This document shows, one piece after another, positions 1-5,759 of a stretch of 13,125 nt of DNA. Source of the DNA: an uncultured Alphaproteobacteria bacterium (GTDB lineage: Bacteria; Pseudomonadota; Alphaproteobacteria; Caulobacterales; Parvularculaceae); assembly GCA_937895955.1 (NCBI GenBank), contig CALAZI010000111.1, positions 1 through 13,125 of the forward strand, written 5' to 3'. Both the position numbers and the translations under genes were made by a program. The notes under the pieces were generated by a model. That model did no database searches. It saw only the letters and a program-made list of their open reading frames with translations, and was not told the origin of the DNA. Each line of letters starts with the position of its first letter. Position 1 is the first letter of the stretch.

Positions 1-51
1 AGCGGACTGAAAATCCGCGTGTCGGTGGTTCAATTCCGCCCCTGGGCACCA
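1..51 (+). tRNA. tRNA-Phe(GAA), 3' part (5' half outside window)
   Basis: The window opens inside a tRNA. The anticodon stem is 2-6 paired with 14-18, and the loop 7-13 carries anticodon GAA at 9-11 (Phe). The variable loop is 19-23. The T arm is 24-28/36-40 with loop 29-35. The 3' acceptor strand is 41-47, followed by the discriminator A at 48 and an encoded CCA at 49-51. The missing 5' acceptor strand would pair with CCTGGGC. It is the only credible plus-strand gene here, and its 3' end looks like an integration target because part of it recurs near 10.4 kb. Confidence 0.93.
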
Positions 52-80
52 TCAAATAATAATAGTTTCAATCGATTAGA
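35..80 (+). repeat. Candidate att repeat, tRNA-Phe copy
   Basis: This stretch covers the end of the tRNA T arm, the acceptor strand, CCA and about 29 bases of 3' flank. It aligns with 10424-10470: TCCGCCCCTGGG is shared, then CACCATCAAA, then AATAGTTTCAA and ATTAG, with scattered mismatches and one extra G in the distal copy. Similarity stops abruptly upstream of position 35, inside the T loop, which is a common crossover point for tRNA-targeting tyrosine recombinases. Calling it an att site is inference; no integrase is visible. Confidence 0.6.
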
Positions 81-378
81 TCGTCGGATCTCCGGACACC
101 ATTTTTCCGAATTAGGCTTGGGTGCGTTTTGGGACCCGATTGCTAGCGAATGCGGCAATTGGCAACACTTGTGAACTCAAGAAACTCAATCGACCGGAAT
201 TCGTAACGCCAAATAATTTCGAATATTTGGCCTCCACCTGCGGCATCACGATCTGAATGTCGCGACTTTCAATTCTCGATTGTGTTGCCTTCATCGCAGA
301 AGATTGATCGGTAGGCATTTATATTCGTAGAGAGCATTTTGGAATTCTGCAAATTTAAGCGAATAGCGGCGCTAAGTC
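52..378. other. Gene-poor stretch between tRNA-Phe and the IS
   Basis: About 330 bases, visibly more AT-rich than the rest. Nothing is recognisable. A 68-codon minus-strand open frame (112-318) has no ribosome binding site and resembles nothing I know. Continuing the interrupted Rhs reading frame past the IS meets stops quickly, so the missing toxin tip is not simply on this side. No convincing hairpin-plus-T-run terminator for the tRNA was found; there is only a T5 run at 103-107. Confidence 0.5.
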
Positions 379-407
379 TGACGAAACCCCGATTGCGCAG
401 CCAGTTT

Positions 408-1316
408 TTATGTAACCACGAGATTGGTTCCGATGGAATGCCGATCCGGCTGTAGCCATTGCGGAGCGAAGGCCGGATCGGCCGGGAGAATGGCGACAGG
501 AGCTGGCGGCCTGTAGCCCAATGATGAGTGCGGACGCACGGTGTTGAAGTGACGACGCCAGCGTTCAATGACGATTTTCGCCTCCATCAGGTTGTTGAAC
601 AGTTCGACGTTCAGGCATTCATCGCGCTGTTTTCCGTTGAAGGATTCGTTGTATCCGTTCTCCCAAGGGCTGCCGGGTTCGATGTAAAGCGTCTTCGCGC
701 CGATGCGTCCGAGCCATTGCCTGACGGCCTTGGCCCGGAACTCGCTGCCATTATCGCTGCGTATATGATCGGGGATTCCGCGAGTGACCATCAGATCGCC
801 GAGAACTTCAAGGACGTCCTGGCTGTTGAGGCGTCGTCCGACCTTGATCGCGAGACATTCACGCGTGAACTCGTCGATAACGGTGAGCATGCGGAACTTG
901 CGATTGTCGCGCGTTCGATCCTGAACGAAGTCGTAAGCCCAGACATGGTTCAGGTGCTGCGGCCGGAGGCGAACGCAGGAGCCGTCATTCAGCCACAGAC
1001 GGCTGCGTTTTGGTTGTCTCACCGGCACTTTCAGGCCCTCGCGCCGCCAGATCCGAGCAACGCGCTTGTGGTTCACATGCCAGCCAGCGTTCTTGAGCAG
1101 CTTCGCGATCCGCTTGTAGCCGTAGCGCCCGTACCGGGTCGCCAGCTCGATGATCGCAAAGGTCAGCGCGTCCTCATCGTCGCGGCGCTTCGGCTTTCGC
1201 CACTGCGAAGATCGATGTTGCTCCAGAACACGGCAGGCCCGGCGCTCCGATACGCCGAGCCGGCCGCAGGCATGGTCGATGAACTCACGCTTGCGCGAGG
1301 GCCCTACCAGTTTCCC
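408..1316 (-). CDS. IS3-family transposase OrfB (DDE integrase domain), made by -1 frameshift from OrfA
   Basis: This is the catalytic half of the IS transposase. The rve-type integrase core shows the expected acidic residues in order: Asp in WAYDFVQDR, Asp in RSDNGSEF, and Glu in SPWENGYNESFNGKQRDE. The C-terminal NTVRPHSSLGYRPP motif is typical of IS407/IS2-like OrfB. An internal ATG at 1076 opens a 222-codon frame, but the homologous frame extends upstream without a stop. That N-terminal part reads like the family's usual HTH_21 region (REFIDHACGRLGVSERRACR and onward), up to the slippage site. OrfB is therefore probably made as an OrfAB fusion (frame 303 codons to the stop at 408). All catalytic motifs are intact, so the IS may be active. 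Confidence 0.9.
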   Translation of the reverse strand, partial: GKLVGPSRKREFIDHACGRLGVSERRACRVLEQHRSSQWRKPKRRDDEDALTFAIIELATRYGRYGYKRIAKLLKNAGWHVNHKRVARIWRREGLKVPVRQPKRSRLWLNDGSCVRLRPQHLNHVWAYDFVQDRTRDNRKFRMLTVIDEFTRECLAIKVGRRLNSQDVLEVLGDLMVTRGIPDHIRSDNGSEFRAKAVRQWLGRIGAKTLYIEPGSPWENGYNESFNGKQRDECLNVELFNNLMEAKIVIERWRRHFNTVRPHSSLGYRPPAPVAILPADPAFAPQWLQPDRHSIGTNLVVT

Positions 1317-1582
1317 GAGGCGGCCTCTTTCAAGATCGCCTTGTCGAGTTCGGCGTCCGCCAGAAGACGCTTCAGCCGGGCGTTCTCTTTCTCAAGATCC
1401 TTCAGGCGCTTCGCCTGATCGATCTTCATCCCGCCGAATTCCTGACGCCAGCGGTAGTACGTGATCCTGTTTACGCCGAGCCGACGGATCACCTCGCCGA
1501 CCTTCACGCCTTCGGCCAGATAAACTTCGGCCTCGCGCAGCTTCGATATGATCTCCTCCGGGGAATAGCGCTTTCCCGACAT
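1304..1582 (-). CDS. IS3-family transposase OrfA (helix-turn-helix protein)
   Basis: A 92-residue HTH_Tnp_1-type protein that binds the IS ends. It has the family-typical start (MSGKRYSPEEIISKLREAE), an HTH around residues 25-50 including RRLGVNRITYYRWRQEFGG, then a leucine-zipper-like stretch at about 56-80 (LKDLEKENARLKRLLADAEL). A GGAGGAAAGG ribosome binding site lies just upstream of the ATG. The last codons contain the heptamer GGGAAAC, and the frame stops at TAG shortly after it. OrfB lies in the -1 frame, as is usual in IS3 elements. Confidence 0.92.
   Translation of the reverse strand: MSGKRYSPEEIISKLREAEVYLAEGVKVGEVIRRLGVNRITYYRWRQEFGGMKIDQAKRLKDLEKENARLKRLLADAELDKAILKEAASGNW
1310..1316 (-). 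promoter_or_regulatory. Programmed -1 ribosomal frameshift signal GGGAAAC
   Basis: In the OrfA frame the bases read G GGA AAC TGG TAG, an X XXY YYZ slippery heptamer. A one-base backward slip gives GGG AAA C and continues directly in the OrfB frame, bypassing the OrfA stop at 1304-1306. IS3 elements are known to make their active transposase this way. A downstream stimulatory structure was not worked out. Confidence 0.65.
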
Positions 1583-1611
1583 CCTTTCCTCCTTCGATGC
1601 AGCAAGTTGTA

Positions 1612-2220
1612 CTAGGTTAAGGCGGCTGCGTTCAAAGGGGTCGGGTCAGTGCCTCTTCCTGAAGTGGGGATTGCTAGCGATCCTATGTAGTCACCACTCG
1701 CACCGTCGCCTTTGAAGCTGCCAATTTGAGCCGTGCCCCCCACTTTCGAGCCTGAATTTGGAACCGGGGCTTCTGGCCCTTCTTCATCGTCAACCGCCTG
1801 CAATCCTGTCGGGTCAATTGCGTTCACGGGATCATTGTGGACATAGGCGTATAGATTGAGCTGGTCTTCGTAGCCGATGGGGTCGGTCGAGACGAACCGG
1901 CCTATGACCGCGCTGTAGTAGCGCGCCTGCATGTAGATGAGGCCTGAGTGCTCATCAAAGATATGGCCGGTGAACCCCGTGTTGTTCTTGTTTTCCGCCG
2001 GCCCATTCATGACGCCGCCGAAGGGGCGATAGCTCTCGCGCCAGGTGACAATTCCGGTGTCGTCAGCTCCGCCGGTCGCTGAGCCGAGATGATCCGTTAG
2101 AAGATAGGTTTCAGCATAGCTCGCCCCGCCGCCCGCTGACGCCGGCGATGCGCATGCCGGCCGGACATTCCAGCAAGGCGTATGCCCCGCCTTCTCCTCC
2201 GATAAGATTCGGGTCCACAT
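1612..2220 (-). pseudogene. Rhs core fragment, toxin tip removed by IS insertion
   Basis: The homologous part is 1649 to about 2130. It encodes the end of an Rhs repeat-associated core: GASYAETYLLTDHLGSATGG, YRPFGG, NTGFTGH, YMQARYY, GRFVSTDPIGYEDQ, then NDPVNAIDPTG. It closely matches the complete Rhs protein at 11068-12216. After the DPTG boundary, where polymorphic toxins switch to a variable tip, about 50 residues remain (LQAVDDEEGPEAPVPNSG and on). The IS end at 1648 then supplies the last codons and the stop. Upstream of about 2130 the open frame (ATG at 2220) looks spurious: those codons are the jacalin-like ORF read out of frame. No proper start exists in this frame, so it is probably not expressed. 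It may be a fragment recombined into an older gene, or a frameshifted short Rhs gene. Confidence 0.8.
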
Positions 2221-2308
2221 AATCGCTCGCGTTTGCGGTCGCGTTCACAATGACAGAGATCATCGTCCCGAGCGCCGCGCCAAAAAGTCCATTGAATTTT
2301 TTTTGCAT
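2111..2308 (-). CDS. Small exported ORF resembling the start of a jacalin-like domain, broken by fusion to Rhs
   Basis: A 65-codon frame with an AGGAG ribosome binding site about 8 bases before its ATG, starting 11 bp after the preceding gene of the operon. It has a Sec signal (MQKKFNGLFGAALGTMISVI, processing near NATANA/SD). A mature part follows with IGGEGGAY and ECPAGMRIAGVSGRRGELC. This pattern (GGxGG, a Cys, then a G-x-x-G-R-x-G turn) resembles the beginning of bacterial jacalin-like/beta-prism domains; the assignment is tentative. The frame stops where Rhs sequence begins in another frame, so the 3' part of the gene is missing. The second to fourth codons contain a run of eight A, a possible slippage tract. 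Alternatively a one-base indel in the G-rich stretch around 2130-2145 split a short Rhs gene with its own signal peptide. Confidence 0.6.
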   Translation of the reverse strand: MQKKFNGLFGAALGTMISVIVNATANASDYVDPNLIGGEGGAYALLECPAGMRIAGVSGRRGELC

Positions 2309-2319
2309 GACGGCTTCTC

Positions 2320-3090
2320 CTAATTGGGACTAAAAGCGAACTTGCTCGCCGGGATAGCGGCTCCGACAAGCGGCTTCATCGTAATCGTTGTGCGTTCGAT
2401 CTGCCCCCCTGCCGCATTCGACGGCGTATCCTCGACGATCTTCCTGACCAGAAAGTCCTTTGTGCCGACCCAGAGCGTCGTCATGCGATCCGCATCCCCC
2501 CAATGATTAAGCCGGATGCGGGCGCCGATCCGGTAATGGCACTGGCCGTCGATCACTTCGTGGCCGAGAAGGCTTGGCTCCCTCATTGAGCGCACTGGTC
2601 CCTCAAGACCGCTATCCCAGAACAGCATCGGCGCGATCACGAGCACTGCATTCATTGTCGGCGCCGCTGATACGCCGAAGGCGTGCGCGCCCTCGCCTTC
2701 ACGATACTCTTCATGAACGCCTGTCGCCGACCACCAGGTATTGAACCGCGCTTCCGGCGACCAGACTACGAAGGACTCGTCCGCGCCCTCTCGGCGGAAT
2801 TCGAACAGAAACCTCTTTGGCCTCGAATACCGCGTCCGAAACGCCGCGCGCTCAACAATCATCGCGGCGCCGGGCGGCTTCAGTTCAACAGTGACGGTTC
2901 CCTCGTCGGAATAAGTCGAAGCCGTGACATAGGCGTTGCCGACACGCTTGTAGATTTCAGCGCCGGGCGGACGCGGGAGGATTCCCTTGGCGGGAGCGAC
3001 AAAGGATGCGCAGGCATCTGGCGACTTTTCAGGCCCAGTCGCTCCCGTTAGTGATGCTAGAAGCGCTGCGGCGATCAACGAAATGCTCAT
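2320..3090 (-). CDS. Exported LolA/DUF2092-like periplasmic protein
   Basis: The predicted product is 256 residues with a Sec signal (MSISLIAAALLASLTGATG). I chose the ATG at 3090 because GGGAGGA lies about 8 bases upstream, it sits in an ATGA overlap with the preceding gene, and it puts the signal peptide first; an upstream ATG at 3165 would hide the signal. The body has short beta-rich segments such as RPKRFLFEFRREGADESFVV and TTLWVGTKDFLVRKIVED, and ends with a KFAFSPN-like strand. That succession resembles the LolA/LolB-fold DUF2092-type family (a half-barrel that shields hydrophobic ligands). This is recognition by pattern, not alignment. If right, it could carry lipid or lipoprotein for the surface proteins of the same operon. 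It is the fifth gene of the operon. Confidence 0.72.
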   Translation of the reverse strand: MSISLIAAALLASLTGATGPEKSPDACASFVAPAKGILPRPPGAEIYKRVGNAYVTASTYSDEGTVTVELKPPGAAMIVERAAFRTRYSRPKRFLFEFRREGADESFVVWSPEARFNTWWSATGVHEEYREGEGAHAFGVSAAPTMNAVLVIAPMLFWDSGLEGPVRSMREPSLLGHEVIDGQCHYRIGARIRLNHWGDADRMTTLWVGTKDFLVRKIVEDTPSNAAGGQIERTTITMKPLVGAAIPASKFAFSPN

Positions 3091-4052
3091 TGGCTCATTC
3101 CTCCCGGCAGCGCGATGCCGAGGCAGGCGCCGCGCGCACCGCTCGACGTCATGCGGTTGACGCACGCCTCCCCGCCGCCGTTCGTGGTGGCGCCAGCTGA
3201 AAATGCCTGACCGCCATTGTTCTGGAGCGTCGTGACATTGCCGCCGACGCCCGACGATGATTGCGTCAGATAGGCGATGGGCTTGCCGCCATTATAGACA
3301 GCGACTGTTCCGCCGCGTTGCTCTGCGACCATGCCAGCGAGCGCATCGCCGGCGGGACCAAAAACGGAAACATTCCGCGCCGCGCCGTTCATGTTGCCGG
3401 CGAGCTGGCCCGCGGCGTCCATGACCGCCAGGACACCGCCGCCGCCCGATGCCTCCACGAGGCCGCCGACGAGTTGGTCCGAGCCGTTATAGATGCGCAC
3501 GCCGAAGCCCGAGGTGGTGCTCGAGGCGATTGTCACGCGCGCGCCGCCGCTACTCGCACGAGCCACGCTGTCCGTAACGCGCAAAATGACTTTTCCATCC
3601 TTGCCGACGACGTCAAAAGGCGCACGCACTCTTGACGCCATCGATGTTGGGGCCTTCGAAGTACCGGCGGACTTTCCTTCGAGTTCGGCGATACGCGCAT
3701 GAAGTCGGTTTCGTTCCGTCTGGGCGATGTTCCGCGTTTGCGCCAATTCCGAGTCGAGCTTGCCGATGCGCCGTTCCAACGTCTCAACCCTGCCGCGGAG
3801 TGCAGCGACATCCGGGTCCTCACCGGGGGCCTCGTCGATGTCAGCTTCCCAAGACGCAAACTTGTATTCCCGCTCACCGGTCTTGCATGCGATCGCCGGG
3901 ATTTGCGGAAAGCCGGGAGGATTGGGCATCAACCGCATTGCGCCGTCCGCCCTGGCGCACACGCGGATGGGCTCATCCGCAAGGGCGGGACCCGTTGCGA
4001 GCGCAACAAATATGGCGATAGCCAGAGCCGGTGTTCGCACGACAGACCTCAT
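3087..4052 (-). CDS. Exported coiled-coil protein with C-terminal beta-repeat domain
   Basis: This is a 321-residue protein that I do not recognise by family. Visible parts: a Sec signal at 1-25 (ending GPALA/DEP); a short domain with Cys31 and Cys56; an acidic linker; a clear heptad coiled coil at about 81-126 (LRGRVETLERRIGKLDSELA and on); a strand-rich segment at 145-180; then about five Gly-rich repeats of 20-23 residues (183-290). These repeats start near VRIYNG, VLAVMDA, VSVFGPA, VAVYNGG and VTTLQNNG. The tail contains Cys297 and Cys310. A coiled coil followed by short regular beta repeats resembles the shaft of trimeric fibre or stalk proteins, so a homotrimeric surface fibre is possible (inference). 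Its start overlaps the OmpA-domain gene by ATGA and its stop overlaps the next gene the same way, so it is translationally coupled on both sides. Confidence 0.85.
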   Translation of the reverse strand: MRSVVRTPALAIAIFVALATGPALADEPIRVCARADGAMRLMPNPPGFPQIPAIACKTGEREYKFASWEADIDEAPGEDPDVAALRGRVETLERRIGKLDSELAQTRNIAQTERNRLHARIAELEGKSAGTSKAPTSMASRVRAPFDVVGKDGKVILRVTDSVARASSGGARVTIASSTTSGFGVRIYNGSDQLVGGLVEASGGGGVLAVMDAAGQLAGNMNGAARNVSVFGPAGDALAGMVAEQRGGTVAVYNGGKPIAYLTQSSSGVGGNVTTLQNNGGQAFSAGATTNGGGEACVNRMTSSGARGACLGIALPGGMSQ

Positions 4053-5278
4053 TGCTTCACGATTTCAACACGTCGGTTTCGCGCGCGCCCTGCGGGCGAC
4101 GCGTTATCGGCGACCGGGGCGCCTTCACCAAAGCCGTCGGAGGTCATTCTCGACGCTGCAACGTTCCATCGACTGACGAGAGATTGCTGAACTGCGAATG
4201 CGCGGGCTCTCGACAGTTTGAGGTTTGCGACGTCGCCGCCGACATTATCGGTGTGCCCAACGATTGAAATCCGCCAGTCGGGGTTTCGTTTCAGCATTTC
4301 AGCGACCGCCGTGAGCGTCACATCTGACTCACGGCGCAAGCGGGCGCTGCCGAAGGAGAAATAGACCGCGTGCAGGTCGACCGCGCCGTCTTTCTCGATC
4401 TCGGCCTCGAGAACCTCCGCCAGTTGCCTCGCAAGCGAGGCCTCTCCGTCGAGGTCTGGTTCTGGCAAAGATCCTTCCATCGCAGGCAAGTCGCCAGCCC
4501 CCGACGCCGGCTGCTGCTTCGACTCGGCCCTGCCGGCGCAATTTGTTTCAATCTTGATGACGTCAAAGCGCTCGCGGTCCGCAGGCGCCTGCTCGGAAAT
4601 CCCCAGCATTTTTGCAACTTCGGGACTGACACTGACGCTGCCGACGCCAAATCGGTATTGCAGGACCAGCGGGTTCTTCTCGTCGTCAAGAATGACAAGG
4701 CGCGTCCGATCGCCAAAATAATCGCCGCCGACCTCGATCGCCGGCAAGGTCACTTGGCGAGAATCCACAAGGACGGAAAAGCTGGTCGCGCCGTCTGAGA
4801 TTTTGGTCAATGGAGCGACCAGCGCATTGTCCCACAAGTTCGGGTGATCATCTCTGTCCAGCGACGGTCGCTCAGTGAACGGTAGAAAGATTCCAAGTTC
4901 CGCCGACGCGCCACGCTTCAGTCGGCGAAAAACGTCGCTCGATATTGATATTGCAGTGGCGCTAGGCGCAGAGACCGGCAATAGCGGATCATATTGCTGC
5001 AAGTAAAGCGTCGCCGATTCCAGATCCGCTTTGGCGACCGTCCTATCCATTTCGTAGCGGACGAGTTTTGGCGGATCGCTCGACAGAAAATCCGAGACAA
5101 GACGTTCATTTGAATAATGCAGCGTCACATCTTCTTCCGTGACGCTGGTGATCCGCTTGATCGATTCGTAATCACCGCTTTCCTGAACGACGGCTGTGAC
5201 GATCGTCAACCCTTCGCACACGGGAATCGCCGGAGCGCTCGACGCCATGGCCGCAGCCAATAGTGGAAATGCCAGCAT
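4049..5278 (-). CDS. OmpA-family protein with C-terminal peptidoglycan-binding domain
   Basis: The product is 409 residues. The start at 5278 is preferred over an ATG at 5320: GAGG lies 5 bases upstream, overlapping the previous stop codon, and it places a Sec signal first (MLAFPLLAAAMASSAPA). The region to about residue 300 is a beta-rich domain I do not recognise. The last about 110 residues are an OmpA-like domain: VYFSFGSARL, then GHTDNVGG, then LKLSRARAFAV, SDGFGEGAPV and a closing RNRRVEIV. The Asp of GHTDNVG and the Arg of LSRARA occupy the positions that grip diaminopimelate in OmpA. It should sit in the periplasm or outer membrane and tether the other operon products to the wall. It is the third gene of the operon and overlaps the next gene by ATGA. 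Confidence 0.9.
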   Translation of the reverse strand: MLAFPLLAAAMASSAPAIPVCEGLTIVTAVVQESGDYESIKRITSVTEEDVTLHYSNERLVSDFLSSDPPKLVRYEMDRTVAKADLESATLYLQQYDPLLPVSAPSATAISISSDVFRRLKRGASAELGIFLPFTERPSLDRDDHPNLWDNALVAPLTKISDGATSFSVLVDSRQVTLPAIEVGGDYFGDRTRLVILDDEKNPLVLQYRFGVGSVSVSPEVAKMLGISEQAPADRERFDVIKIETNCAGRAESKQQPASGAGDLPAMEGSLPEPDLDGEASLARQLAEVLEAEIEKDGAVDLHAVYFSFGSARLRRESDVTLTAVAEMLKRNPDWRISIVGHTDNVGGDVANLKLSRARAFAVQQSLVSRWNVAASRMTSDGFGEGAPVADNASPAGRARNRRVEIVKQ

Positions 5279-5285
5279 CCGCGCC

Positions 5286-5759
5286 TCACTCGGGCTTTCT
5301 ATCGAAGGCCGCGCAATCACCGCCGCTCACAGGATCATATTGTTCAAAGCAAAGTTTCACGCGATAGCCGATCGAATCCTCAACGAGAGGCAGCCTGATC
5401 TGATGCCATCCCGCAATGGTCGCGCCGCTTGAAAGAATTGCGCGCGATCCGCATGCGCGGATCTGCCGCCATTCCCCGTCTTTGAGTTTCGTCGCGCCGA
5501 TCTCCCGAATTTCGGTCAGCGCGGTGAGCGAAACGCCGGAGCGTGTCTCGAAGTCCTGCGCCGCGTTAAAGGCGTCGATGACGAATTCAACCACTTCTGC
5601 ATCGTCGCATGCCGGCTCTTCGAATGCAGCGTCAACCTCGTCAGCTGGCGTTGCCGCGGGCGCAGCATTGTTGACTTGTGCGGAAGCAGAATTCGAAGCG
5701 CTATCGTCACCGCAGGACGCCAGCGAAAGCGCGGCACAGAATATCAACAACTTTTTCAT
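5286..5759 (-). CDS. Small Cys-containing lipoprotein of unknown function
   Basis: This predicted lipoprotein has 157 residues. The N-terminus is a type II signal, MKKLLIFCAALSLASC, with Cys16 as the lipidated residue, followed by Gly-Asp-Asp and a low-complexity Ala/Ser/Asn tether to about residue 50. The globular part has four more cysteines (in EEPACDD, RACGS, KLCFEQ and GGDCAAF), suggesting two disulfides. No family is recognised. The start at 5759 is well fixed: GGAGG lies 6 bases before it and the ATG overlaps the protease-gene stop as ATGA. Earlier in-frame ATGs would bury the lipobox. The stop lies 7 bp before the OmpA-domain gene. Operon position suggests a partner of the protease-lectin or OmpA protein (inference). 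Confidence 0.85.
   Translation of the reverse strand: MKKLLIFCAALSLASCGDDSASNSASAQVNNAAPAATPADEVDAAFEEPACDDAEVVEFVIDAFNAAQDFETRSGVSLTALTEIREIGATKLKDGEWRQIRACGSRAILSSGATIAGWHQIRLPLVEDSIGYRVKLCFEQYDPVSGGDCAAFDRKPE

Larger units (their letters stand above)
379..1648 (-). mobile_element. IS3-family insertion sequence (IS407-like), apparently complete
   Basis: A 1270-bp element with two overlapping transposase frames on the minus strand. The imperfect terminal inverted repeats both start with TGAC. One reads inward from 379 (TGAC, ACCCC, TTG, CGCAGCC in order) and the other inward from 1648 on the minus strand (TGAC, ACCCC, TTTG, CGCAGCC). IS3-family ends are typically TG...CA, and the size fits the IS407 group. 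The flanking bases (AGTC on the left, GTGC on the right) do not form a target duplication, so one flank was probably rearranged after insertion. The element truncates the Rhs gene on its right. Confidence 0.85.

Noticed and set aside
112..318. 68-codon minus-strand open frame next to the tRNA
   Set aside because: It has no ribosome binding site and no recognisable similarity, and is short enough to arise by chance in this AT-richer stretch. It could be a remnant but cannot be supported.
528..1418. Long plus-strand open frame (296 codons)
   Set aside because: It is antisense to the IS3 transposase, whose motifs are unambiguous on the minus strand; the plus translation has no recognisable domain.
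3632..4190. Overlapping plus-strand open frames
   Set aside because: They lie opposite the coiled-coil and OmpA-domain genes, have Arg/Pro/Ser-rich GC-shadow composition, and lack ribosome binding sites.
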